Positions 33,986-42,358 of a stretch of DNA of 64,000 nucleotides are shown piece by piece; position 1 is the stretch's first letter, and each line of letters opens with the position of its first letter. The position numbers and the translations under genes are program-made. The notes under the pieces were generated by a model. The model was not told the origin of the DNA and searched no databases. It saw only the letters and a program-made list of their open reading frames with translations. Source of the stretch: Treponema sp. OMZ 838 (GTDB taxonomy: Bacteria; Spirochaetota; Spirochaetia; Treponematales; Treponemataceae); NCBI RefSeq assembly GCF_000775995.1, contig NZ_CP009227.1, positions 620,001-684,000 of the forward strand, written 5' to 3'.

Positions 33986-34733
33986 GGTCAAGCACCTCCT
34001 GAGCGAGTTTTGCATAGCTGCGGGCGCCGATACAAGAATCGTCATACTTGCAGATGGGAAGCCCGTGGGAGGGCGCTTCGGAGAGGCGGACATTACGCGG
34101 GATAATCGTACTGCATACGCGGTCTTTAAAATAAGCCGTAACCTGCTGCACGACTTCCTGCGCGAGCTTTGTGCGGGAATCGTACATCGTGAAAAAGATA
34201 CCGCCGATTTTAAGGCGGGGATTGATTTTTTCCTGTACTCTTTTAACGGTTTGCAAAAGGAGCGTTAAGCCCTCAAGCGCAAAATACTCACACTGCAACG
34301 GAATAAATACCTCATCCGCAGCGGCGAGTCCGTTCAGCGTTAAAATCCCCAATGACGGAGGGCAATCAATTAAAATATATTCGTATTCTTCTTTAAGGAG
34401 CGCAAGATTGTCGCGGAGAAAAAATTCTCGGGATTGCTGATCAACCAGTTCGATGGTCGCACCCGATAAATTGATATCGGCGGGGATTGCATACAAATCC
34501 TTAACCGCCGTCGGTCTGACCGTTTTTTGGATAGGAATTTTTCCGGCAATTGCATCATAAATACTCGGCTGCTTTTTGGAAATCCCGACACCCGACGACA
34601 TATTTCCTTGCGGATCAAAATCTACAAGCAGCGTTTTTTTCCCTGCCTGTGCAAAGTATGCGCCGATATTGACGGCTGAAGTGGTCTTCCCTACCCCGCC
34701 TTTTTGATTAACAAAAACAATACTTGTCCCCAT
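33978..34733 (-). CDS. parA: Chromosome-partitioning ATPase ParA/Soj
   Basis: A 251-residue Walker-type ATPase. The deviant Walker A QKGGVGKTTSAVN is near residue 10, the switch VDFDPQGNMSSG near 38 and IDCPPSLGILTLN near 120. The ATG at 34733 gives the normal N-terminus (GTSIVFVNQKGG); an upstream in-frame ATG would add 14 unrelated residues. It works with ParB to segregate the chromosome. The parB start overlaps its stop. Confidence 0.95.
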   Translation of the reverse strand: MGTSIVFVNQKGGVGKTTSAVNIGAYFAQAGKKTLLVDFDPQGNMSSGVGISKKQPSIYDAIAGKIPIQKTVRPTAVKDLYAIPADINLSGATIELVDQQSREFFLRDNLALLKEEYEYILIDCPPSLGILTLNGLAAADEVFIPLQCEYFALEGLTLLLQTVKRVQEKINPRLKIGGIFFTMYDSRTKLAQEVVQQVTAYFKDRVCSTIIPRNVRLSEAPSHGLPICKYDDSCIGARSYAKLAQEVLDRA

Positions 34734-34796
34734 ACGGGGCAGTATACCGCATTTTTCCAATAGATAAAAGGCCATTTATTGACTTTTCGTTGAATA

Positions 34797-37232
34797 ATGA
34801 CGATATTTAGAGCTATGGATTCAGATACTTCAAAGACTTTAGATACGCCGAACGCGGCAGATACGTCAACTCAACAAGACGCAAAGGCGGTTATTCCAAT
34901 CGAAGAACTTTTGCCTAAAAAAATCAATCTTATTCCGCTGAACGGCCGGCCTATTTATCCGGGGATTTTTACCCCGCTTTTGATAAACGACGCCGATGAT
35001 ATCCGCTCTGTCGAAGAAGCGTACGGCAGCACCGGTTTTATCGGTCTTTCGCTGTTAAAAAACGAGACGGAAGATCCGGGAGCCTCTGATGTATATCAAA
35101 TCGGAGCTGCTGCGCGAATTATCAAAAAAATCAACCTGCCTGACGGCGGTATCAATATTCTTATTTCAACCTTAAAGCGGTTCAAAATCCGCAAAGTTGT
35201 CAACGAGAAAAAACCGATTGTCGTAGCGGTTCAGTATCTCGAAGATGAAGAAGAAAATACGGTTGAGGTAAAGGCGATGCTGCGCGGGCTTATCGGAGAG
35301 ATGAAAGAACTTTCCGAAAACAACCCGCTCTTTACGGAAGAGATGCGGCTCAACATTGTCAATATCGACCATCCGGGAAAGATTGCGGACTTTACTGCCA
35401 GCATTTTAAACATCCCGAAAGAGGATCAGCAAAAAATACTGGAAACGATCAACGTCCGTGAACGGATGGAAAAAGTTTTTGTTCATATCAAAAAAGAAAA
35501 AGAGTTGCTCGATGTCCAGCGGAAGATTCAGGCCGATCTGAATACGCGGATTGAAAAAAATCAGCGCGAATACTTTCTGCATGAAGAGCTCAAAAGCATC
35601 AAAAAAGAACTGGGCTTGAGCTCCGATCCGAAGGATGCCGATGAAGAGAAATTCCGCAAGCTGATCGACTCATTCCATTTTGAAGGTGAAGTAAAAGAGA
35701 CGATAGAAGCTGAGTTTGAAAAATTCAAGTTCCTTGAACCGAATTCGCCTGAGTACATTGTCGGACGGAATTATCTTGAAACCGCGCTAACGCTCCCGTG
35801 GAATCCTCCCGAACCGGAAGCGTATAATATAGAAGAAGCGAAAAAAGTTTTGGACGCGGATCATTACGGGCTGGAGGATGTAAAGAAGCGGATTATCGAA
35901 TACCTTGCGGTACGGAAGCTAAAAAACGATACGAAGGGCTCGATTGTTTTGCTGGTGGGACCGCCCGGTGTCGGTAAAACGAGTGTCGGCAAGTCGATTG
36001 CCCGTGCGATGAATAAACCGTTTTTCCGGTTCTCGGTGGGCGGTATGCGGGATGAGGCTGAAATTAAAGGTCACCGCAGAACGTACATCGGCGCGATGCC
36101 CGGCAAGATTTTGCAGGGATTAAAAATCGTGAAAACAAAGGCGCCGGTCTTTATGATTGACGAGATCGATAAGATGGGGCAAAGCTATCAGGGTGACCCT
36201 TCCAGCGCTTTGCTTGAAGTGCTCGACCCCGAACAGAATGTCTCGTTCCGCGACCACTACCTCGATCTGCCGTTTGACCTATCGCATATCGTATTTATTC
36301 TGACGGCGAACACGCTTGACGGTATTCCGCGTCCGCTGCTCGACCGCGCTGAAGTTATTCAACTCGCGGGTTATATCGATTCGGAAAAGGTAGAAATCGC
36401 AAAGAACTACCTGTTGCCGAAAAGCCTTGAGAAAAACGGCTTAAAGAAAGCGCAGGTAAAATATTCCAAGCAGATACTGCTGCATATTGCGAACGGCTAT
36501 GCACGGGAGGCGGGGGTACGCAACTTTGAAAAGAACCTCGATAAGCTCCACCGGAAAATCGCCGTTGAGCTGGTTACCGGCGAGCGCGACGAAAAAGATG
36601 TGTTTGCGCCGGATACCGCCGAAATCGAAAAGATGCTCGGCAAACCCATTTTCCGCGACGATGACATCAAATACGCAAAGGTTCCCGGCACGGCGATCGG
36701 GCTTGCATGGACAAGCATGGGCGGCGATACCCTGCTGATAGAAGCCTTGCCGAATAAGGGCAAGGGGCAATTCCGCCTGACCGGTCAGATGGGCAATGTG
36801 ATGAAGGAGTCTGCCTCGATTGCATGGACATGGGTGCGCCACTTTGCCGACGCACATGGTATTGCAAGCGTTAAGTGGTTTGAAAGCCACGTTATCCACC
36901 TGCACATTCCGGAAGGCGCAACACCCAAAGACGGCCCTTCCGCCGGCATCACGATGACTGTTGCACTGCTTTCGCTGTTGTCCGGTAAGGTGATTAAACC
37001 GAAGCTCGCTATGACGGGAGAGCTTTCGCTGACCGGTCAGGTACTCCCGATCGGCGGCTTAAAAGAAAAAACCATCGCCGCCCGCCGCAACGGTATCAAG
37101 GAGATTATCATCCCCGCCGCAAATATCCGCGACCTCGAAAAAATCCCCGAGCACATCAAGAAAGGCATTCAGTTCCATCCTGTTACAAGGATGGAGGAGG
37201 TTATTCAGAAGGCCTTCCCTCATACCTTTTGA
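34797..37232 (+). CDS. lon: ATP-dependent protease Lon
   Basis: An 811-residue LonA. The N-terminal substrate domain starts KINLIPLNGRPIYPG, a long helical region follows, and the AAA domain has Walker A GPPGVGKT (residues 388-395), FMIDEIDKMG and the TANTLDGIPRPLLDR sensor region. The C-terminal protease has Ser715 in KDGPSAG and the catalytic Lys758 in GGLKEKT, at the standard 43-residue spacing. It degrades misfolded and regulatory proteins in the cytoplasm. Divergent from parA, 63 bases apart. ATG at 34797 or 34815; neither has a strong ribosome-binding site. Confidence 0.97.
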   Translation: MTIFRAMDSDTSKTLDTPNAADTSTQQDAKAVIPIEELLPKKINLIPLNGRPIYPGIFTPLLINDADDIRSVEEAYGSTGFIGLSLLKNETEDPGASDVYQIGAAARIIKKINLPDGGINILISTLKRFKIRKVVNEKKPIVVAVQYLEDEEENTVEVKAMLRGLIGEMKELSENNPLFTEEMRLNIVNIDHPGKIADFTASILNIPKEDQQKILETINVRERMEKVFVHIKKEKELLDVQRKIQADLNTRIEKNQREYFLHEELKSIKKELGLSSDPKDADEEKFRKLIDSFHFEGEVKETIEAEFEKFKFLEPNSPEYIVGRNYLETALTLPWNPPEPEAYNIEEAKKVLDADHYGLEDVKKRIIEYLAVRKLKNDTKGSIVLLVGPPGVGKTSVGKSIARAMNKPFFRFSVGGMRDEAEIKGHRRTYIGAMPGKILQGLKIVKTKAPVFMIDEIDKMGQSYQGDPSSALLEVLDPEQNVSFRDHYLDLPFDLSHIVFILTANTLDGIPRPLLDRAEVIQLAGYIDSEKVEIAKNYLLPKSLEKNGLKKAQVKYSKQILLHIANGYAREAGVRNFEKNLDKLHRKIAVELVTGERDEKDVFAPDTAEIEKMLGKPIFRDDDIKYAKVPGTAIGLAWTSMGGDTLLIEALPNKGKGQFRLTGQMGNVMKESASIAWTWVRHFADAHGIASVKWFESHVIHLHIPEGATPKDGPSAGITMTVALLSLLSGKVIKPKLAMTGELSLTGQVLPIGGLKEKTIAARRNGIKEIIIPAANIRDLEKIPEHIKKGIQFHPVTRMEEVIQKAFPHTF

Positions 37233-37517
37233 AATATACGGCACATCTGCGTTGTCGCTACGCCGAAATAAATGCTCAACGTATACCCGATACGTCTCCG
37301 CTTTATTTCGGCTAGGCTCCTAGCATCTGTGGCGTCTATTTCAAAAAGCTTACGGAAGGGGTGCATCTACTTCGTGCTGCACAAAAATAAATATTAAACG
37401 TATCATTTCCAACAAGAATGCCGATGGTTCCAAGCAGAAGTGATGTTTTTGTGGAACAAAAACTCGCCGTCAGGAATGTGCATGGATGCACATTCGCCGA
37501 ACAATGGCATCCATGCC
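37233..37517 (+). repeat. Hairpin-repeat block downstream of lon
   Basis: It begins GAAATATACGGCACATCTGCG like the block after the desulfurase at 13098 and shares CTCCTAGCATCTG, GTCTATTTCAAAAAGCTTACGG and GTGCATCTACTTCGTGCTGC. Hairpins: GCCGAAATAAA..TTTATTTCGGC (37267-37315); a 9-bp GAATGTGCA stem around TGGA (37474-37495); TGGCA/TGCCA around TCCA (37504-37517). Same frame, new stems. Confidence 0.8.
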
Positions 37518-37679
37518 AAAAAAGTCTGAGCAACTGCTTGGTATACTGAGTCGTGAGGAAACCGTAAAGATATTTTCTCTTTTGCTCAGGAATGACTGAG
37601 GTCTTTTTATCCGCATGTTGGAGTGTTGTTCTTACAAAGTGGTTGCAGTCGATTTTCATGCCCTATCAACCGAAAATGT
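37513..37679 (+). pseudogene. Possible internal remnant of a second intI gene
   Basis: The frame reads MPKKSEQLLGILSREETVKIF, then SLLLRND, a stop, then LFIRMLECCSYKVVAVDFHALS. The pattern LxxxLSREExxxIFxLL..LFIRMLYG is that of the middle of IntI-type tyrosine recombinases, before the first catalytic Arg. It lies directly upstream of the second attI-like segment, exactly where intI would be expected. The match is short and partly degraded, so it is tentative. Confidence 0.45.
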
Positions 37680-37835
37680 ATCCTATTTAGTGAAGATAGG
37701 CCTAATCTAGCTGTTGATGATATGTTCTTGGGAATATTATAGAAGAAAGATGTTATTGGTTTAATCCGCGATAGTTTAGATTGCAAATGGGGCGTTCGTA
37801 TGATATTATGAGGAAGGGGCGAAAAGAAGTTAGGC
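37680..37835 (+). promoter_or_regulatory. attI-like segment with outward promoter (copy B)
   Basis: The second copy of the segment at 21121, about 16.56 kb away and colinear to within one base. The promoter is preserved: TTGCAA (37781-37786), 17 bases, TATTAT (37804-37809). It ends in the core GTTAGGC (37829-37835), after which cassette B1 begins. The conservation of both promoter and core spacing argues for function as attI/Pc. Confidence 0.75.
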
Positions 37836-37840
37836 ACACG

Positions 37841-37853
37841 CCTCCGGCGGAGG
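37841..37853 (+). other. Hairpin at the 5' end of cassette B1
   Basis: CCTCC-GGC-GGAGG six bases after the GTTAGGC core; its 3' arm contains a Shine-Dalgarno-like GGAGG. Same position as the palindromes at 21279, 23800 and 25123. Confidence 0.45.
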
Positions 37854-37952
37854 GAAATATTTCTGCATTGATTATTGAAAAGAAAAATACGACGGGGTAT
37901 TCTGAGAATGATATTAGGAATATAAATTATTACTATTAAAAGGAGTTCAAGA

Positions 37953-38561
37953 ATGACTACAAATGATTGGGTGGATCCAAAAGTTATGGTGGCAATTTAT
38001 GCTGCTGTTGTATCAACAGTTTCGCTAAGTTGGAATATTATTTCTTCTGTTAATAACAATAGGAGAAAAATAAAAATTAAAACAAAATTTAACATAGTAT
38101 TCACAAAAGATGTTTTTGGAAACTTCTCACCAGTTGTTGCTGTATTATCAACAGAAGTTACAAACTTTGGCAAAGAAGAAATTCATATTAAAACAATTGC
38201 TCTTAATTTTTGTGGAAAAAAGATAGAACTAATGGGAGTTCAAGCAGATTCAGTTGCTTGTATTGATATGTCAGGAAAAACAAAATTACCTCACATATTA
38301 CGAAAAAACGAGATATTTAAGGATGACATGGGTACAGATAGCTTACTTGATAGTATTGGCAATAAACTAGAGGCAAATGATAAGGTAAGAATTGAAATAG
38401 ATGATACCTTAGGAAATAAATATTTCTCATCCACAATGAAGTATGGAGATATTATCAACCATTCAAAAAGTGCAAAAGAAATAAACAGAAAAAAGTGCAA
38501 AACAAAAGCATTAAAGCTAATGACCGATAATATTTTTTGCCTAACACCCGCTTCAACCTGA
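37953..38561 (+). CDS. Hypothetical protein with one N-terminal membrane segment
   Basis: A 202-residue protein with a hydrophobic helix (MVAIYAAVVSTVSLSWNII, residues 9-27) and then a strand-rich domain of about 130 residues with N-x-G repeats, ending in a basic tail. AGGAGTTCAAG precedes the ATG. The frame runs into the attC and stops there, so the last eight residues (CLTPAST) are encoded by attC. No family recognised. Confidence 0.6.
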   Translation: MTTNDWVDPKVMVAIYAAVVSTVSLSWNIISSVNNNRRKIKIKTKFNIVFTKDVFGNFSPVVAVLSTEVTNFGKEEIHIKTIALNFCGKKIELMGVQADSVACIDMSGKTKLPHILRKNEIFKDDMGTDSLLDSIGNKLEANDKVRIEIDDTLGNKYFSSTMKYGDIINHSKSAKEINRKKCKTKALKLMTDNIFCLTPAST

Positions 38562-38599
38562 CATTGCGGACAGCCGCAAATGCAGGTTAAGCGTTAGTT
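38539..38599 (+). repeat. attC site, cassette B1 (61 bp)
   Basis: R'' GCCTAAC, R' GTTAGTT. Arms CGCTTcAACCTGaCATT and AATGCAGGTTAAGCG pair with two extrahelical bases; the apical stem is GCGGA..CCGC. It is the compact form of the 23641 type. Confidence 0.93.
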
Positions 38600-38753
38600 G
38601 AACGGCCGCTGCGCGCCCGTTCAACGGAGCGGCGGAACCTCCGCCTGTCGTCCGGCGCACAGCGCCGTCCAACACGCGAATTAAGCTGACGGCAAAGCTC
38701 AAAAGCCTTTCGGCTTTCTCGCTTCTTGCAGCTTATCCGCCGCCCCGTTAGGC
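38593..38753 (+). mobile_element. Gene-less, GC-rich cassette B2 with its own attC (38667-38753)
   Basis: Between cores at 38593 and 38747 there are 154 bases and no reading frame of use. The attC runs from GTCCAAC (38667) to GTTAGGC (38747-38753), with AAGCTGAC / GCAGCTT arms and a central AAAGCC / GGCTTT stem: a third attC type. The 5' part holds a perfect GTTGAACGG / CCGTTCAAC palindrome (38595-38628). Base composition is far more GC-rich than the neighbouring cassettes. Confidence 0.65.
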
Positions 38754-38794
38754 GGACGGTTCGCTGCGCTATTATTATGGAGGAATATAATATC

Positions 38795-40948
38795 ATGATG
38801 AAAATATTCAAATTAAAAAGGGAACGTATATTTTGTGCAGAATATGAAAAACTTACCCAAAATAATGAAATAGAATTCAGCACTAATAAAATTGCTGTAA
38901 TATATGGTCCAAATGGAACTGGAAAAACAAGTTTATCTTCAATTTTAGAAAAAGCTGCAAATTCTGAGTTTGATATTGAATTTAACAACATAAGATATAC
39001 AAATAATGGAGAACCTTTCGCTCATATAATTCATGACCAAAACGGAAGAAATATAATAGAAGGCTCAACTGAAGATTTTATACTTGGAGATAACATAAAA
39101 AAAGAATATCAACTGAAAGAACAATTAGATAAAGGATTTCGAAATTTATATGACTCATTAATAAATGTATTAAAAGTTAGATTTGGTATTACAACAAAGA
39201 ACTCTGTATTTTTATCTTTGTTGGATGATGATAAGTTAAAAGACTATATTTCTGATTTAGCGAATAATAAGCAAAAAGGAAATAATATCGATAAGGAAGA
39301 TTTTTTAAATTATTTTAACGAAAAAAATGCTCTTGACGTATCATCTTATGATGATGAGAAATTTTATTTTTTTGTTGATAATAAAAAAGACAAAACCTCA
39401 TACTTAAATGCTTTACGACAACTTAAAAAAGATACATTCTGTAAAGAAGAGCAATATATAAAAATTGAACAGACGAACGATGCTATATCAATATTAAAAA
39501 AATATCAAAATATACATAATTGCATCGTATGCGATAACGATATAAATCAAGAAGCTCTATTAGCAAAAAAAATCAAACGAAAATAAAAATGCTTATAATA
39601 CGCTATCAGATAATTCAAAAAAATAATAGATGGGATTATTATGAAAGTCCCTGCAGATGACAAATTTGAAATAAAAAAAGCTTTGGAAGAAATTTTTTTT
39701 ACAGGTAATTTGGATATTTTAGATAAGTTGTTAGCAGAAATTGAAACGTATGAAGTTTTATACAAAAATCTTTTGACGAATGAATTTATCAATGCTATAA
39801 AAGACGCAAATCTATTAAATATTTATAATGAATACAAGAAAATAGTATCTGAAAAACCTGAATTCGAGGATGAAGATGTTATTTTTATAGAAAGCTTCTT
39901 AAACAGTTGCTTAGAAAAAAAGATAACATTGTCTCGTGATGAAAACAAGAATATACGTTTATTATTAGATAATAAAGAATTCTTAAACCAGGAAAGAACA
40001 AGCTTGAAGCTTAGTAATGGCGAACAGAATTTTTTGTCATTATCATTTGAACTACTGAAAGCAAAAAAAGTCAACGAACAATTAGTCGTTTTAGATGACC
40101 CTATTTCAAGCTTTGATTCTATTTATAAAAATAAAATTGCATATGCCATAATCAAATTTTTAAGTGATAAATATTCTTTAATTCTTACACATAATACTGA
40201 CTTAATAAAATTGTTAGAGCATCAATTAAATAATTCTTTTATCTTATACTATATGAACAATACTGAAGGTGAAAATAACGGTTTCTTAAAAATAAATGAT
40301 CATGAAAAACGTATATTATTATATATTCCATCATTGATTAAACTTTTTTGTTCAGACATTGCACCTGAAATATTGAATGAAAAGGCATTTCTTATATCAA
40401 TCGTCCCCTTTCTTCGAGGTTATTGCTATTTAATCCAAAATAATGAAAAAAAAGACAAATTGACAAAAATAATGCATGGATATGAGACAGAAAGCGTAAA
40501 TTTATCTTTATTATATAATGAATTATTCCAAACAAATATTATAGAAAATGAACACGTTATATCAGTACATGATATTTTATCTTATGATATTGATGATTTA
40601 AATATTTTAAAAAAGGATAAATTCCCATTGTTGGCAAAAACGCTAATGCACAGCTTTACCTACCTTTATCTGCGAATGACTGTCGAAAAAAAACTTGTTG
40701 ATAAATATGGGGTAGATACAAAAAATAATTGTATGCTAAATCAAATAATAAATAAAGCTTTCCCAAGTAGCAAAAAAGACCTGGAAAATACAAAGAATAG
40801 AATTTTCTTCTTATCAAAGAAAACTCTATTAAATGAATTTAATCATTTTGAAATGGACATGAATATTTTTCAACCAGCCATAGATATCACAGATAAAGCT
40901 CTTGAAAAGGAAAAAGAGGAAATATTAAAAAAGTTAGGTTCTTTATAG
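38795..40948 (+). pseudogene. RloC/AAA_13-like Zn-hook ATPase, interrupted by two frameshifts
   Basis: Two pieces in the same frame (to 39586 and from about 39627) are linked by a 40-base stretch readable only in another frame (SNENKNAYNTLSDNSKK). Joined, they give about 718 residues. Walker A YGPNGTGKTS is near residue 38, and a CIVC Zn-hook at about 247-250 lies in the coiled-coil centre. The ABC signature LSNGEQNFLSL, Walker B LVVLDDPISSFDS and an H-loop LILTHNTD follow. This is the AAA_13 architecture of RloC/PrrC-type anticodon nucleases and other SMC-like defence ATPases. The nuclease residues are not identified with confidence. Breaks are in A8 (39565-39572, one A extra) and A7 (39617-39623, one A short), and compensate each other. 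Confidence 0.78.
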
Positions 40949-40953
40949 AATTC

Positions 40954-41020
40954 GCCTAACACCGTTTTCAAAGCCGACAAACGGGACTAAACCCGTTTGC
41001 GGTTTAAAACAATGTTAGAA
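40954..41020 (+). repeat. attC site, cassette B3 (67 bp)
   Basis: R'' GCCTAAC, R' GTTAGAA. It matches 22054-22120 at nearly every position, including the three extrahelical bases, and differs mainly in the six-base apical loop (ACTAAA for ACTGTG). It therefore links arrays A and B directly. Confidence 0.95.
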
Positions 41021-41045
41021 TGCACCTTCCGGCAGAGAGGAAAAA

Positions 41046-41156
41046 ATGAAAAATAAAGAAATATCTCACTCATTTATACATGAAGTACCTTTTACTTGTC
41101 AAATGCTAAGTTCTAGTGCCCTCAAAATACGAAAATCAATCTATTCCAAAAGATGA
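41046..41156 (+). CDS. Short leader or remnant upstream of the DMP19-like gene
   Basis: A 36-codon frame (MKNKEISHSFIHEVPF..) preceded by AGAGAGGAAAAA and ending in ATGA overlap with the next gene. It could be a leader peptide coupling translation or the truncated end of another cassette gene. No similarity recognised. Confidence 0.4.
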   Translation: MKNKEISHSFIHEVPFTCQMLSSSALKIRKSIYSKR

Positions 41157-41557
41157 AATTATTAAATTTATTTAACAAAGAGAAGAGCTCTTATATATTA
41201 ACTGAAAAAGATCAACGTTGGAATAATTTTATTGACAATGTATGTTCTAGAAATTTATCAACATTATCCGCAATACAACGAAAAGCAGTAATTTGTTTTA
41301 ACTATGATGCATCAATGAATAATGGGGGATTTAGTTTATACAAAGATCACTATCCACTTATAAATCCGACAGAATTAAAAGAAGCATTAATTGAAATCAG
41401 TAACGAAGAAATTGCCAATAATTATATAAAGGCTCTTGAAGAAGGGGGAAAAGATGATTTTGTAGAAACAGACATGAAATATGGAGCTTTTTATCTATCT
41501 TTGTGTGAATATTTACAAGAATATGTCGAAAAGAATAAAGATTGTATATTTGACTAA
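41153..41557 (+). CDS. DUF4375/DMP19-like protein
   Basis: A 134-residue protein, acidic overall. The central CFNYDASMNNGGFSLYKDHY has the NxGGFxxY pattern of the DUF4375 family, to which the Neisseria DNA-mimic protein DMP19 belongs. DMP19 blocks a DNA-binding repressor by imitating DNA charge; whether this protein does so is unknown. Its start overlaps the short upstream frame (ATGA). It is the last cassette-type gene of array B, with no attC visible after it. Confidence 0.7.
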   Translation: MKLLNLFNKEKSSYILTEKDQRWNNFIDNVCSRNLSTLSAIQRKAVICFNYDASMNNGGFSLYKDHYPLINPTELKEALIEISNEEIANNYIKALEEGGKDDFVETDMKYGAFYLSLCEYLQEYVEKNKDCIFD

Positions 41558-41692
41558 ATTGGAATATTTTCAGCAAATCAAGCCAGCGAAATGAGGTGAG
41601 ATAAAAATGGAATAAATTGAGATAATTAAATTCCTAAAAGACAATATTTCTCCATACATTTGCTTTGTCACAAAAATTAATAACACATCTTC

Positions 41693-42044
41693 TTATAACA
41701 AACTTTCTTCCCATTCTTTTTCTTTAAAGCCGATAAGAATTTTATTTTGCGTAATAATAAGCGGTCTTTTTACAAGCATACCGTCCGATGCCAAGATACT
41801 ATACATTTCATCATCGGTCATACTGGGAAGTTTATCTTTAAGTTGTAAACTTTTATACAGTAATCCGCTTGTGTTAAAAAATTTTTTCAGCGGTACTCCA
41901 CTCTGCCGATGCCAGGTCTGTAATTCAATTGCAGACGGATTTTCTTCTTTGATGTGTCGTTCAATATAATCAATATGATGATCATCAAGCCATTTTTTTT
42001 GCTTTCATGCATGTCGTGCATTTAGGATAATAGATAAAAGTCAT
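41693..42044 (-). pseudogene. ArsC/Spx-family protein, frameshifted in a T8/A8 tract
   Basis: On the minus strand an ATG at 42044 with AAGGAAG upstream encodes MTFIYYPKCTTCMKAKK, containing the CxxC of ArsC/Spx/YffB-type thioredoxin-fold proteins. One base later in frame it continues WLDDHHIDYIERH..RQSGVPLKKFFNTSG, LPSMTDDEMYSILASDGMLVKRPLI and KILIGFKEKEWEESLL to a stop at 41693. The break is a run of eight A (41993-42000 on the plus strand); seven would restore a protein of about 117 residues. Members reduce arsenate or regulate transcription. Plus-strand 41558-41692 has no gene. Confidence 0.78.
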
Positions 42045-42129
42045 ATATCTTCCTTCGAATTGAAATCTGGACATCTGCTATACGCTATTGCTTACCCTAT
42101 GAGAAAAAAACTTAAAACACAGACGCTTA

Positions 42130-42348
42130 TTACCTTTGTGCTAAAAATATATCCAATTCCTCTTCCATACTTATAAGCAGAGCTTCTGATCTTTTAATTT
42201 TTTCCAGTATCGCTTGCTTTTGTATTTTTTCCAACTTGGCAAATACCGTATCAAAGAGCTCTTTTTCCGTCACTTTTGGTTCTTCATCAAGATATTCTAT
42301 TTTATAATATCCGGTCCACGCCTCGAACGGCTGCTCGTTTTCCTGCAT
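42130..42348 (-). CDS. Small charged helical protein
   Basis: A 72-residue protein, strongly charged, with a helix of about 45 residues (VTEKELFDTVFAKLEKIQKQ..) able to form a coiled coil. The ATG is preceded by AAGGAGATTTAC. It follows the gene at 42359 by ten bases in the same direction, so the two are probably co-transcribed. No family recognised. Confidence 0.65.
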   Translation of the reverse strand: MQENEQPFEAWTGYYKIEYLDEEPKVTEKELFDTVFAKLEKIQKQAILEKIKRSEALLISMEEELDIFLAQR

Positions 42349-42358
42349 GTAAATCTCC

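Larger units (their letters stand above)
37829..41020 (+). mobile_element. Integron cassette array B
   Basis: Cassettes bounded by cores at 37829, 38593, 38747 and 41014: B1 (hypothetical protein), B2 (no gene), B3 (RloC-like ATPase), then a last one (DMP19-like) with no distal attC seen. All genes run away from the attI-like segment. No intact integrase is present. Confidence 0.87.

Noticed and set aside
37336-37659. 107-codon minus-strand frame downstream of lon
   Set aside because: It is the reverse of repeat modules and of the putative intI debris on the plus strand; no ribosome-binding site and no family match.
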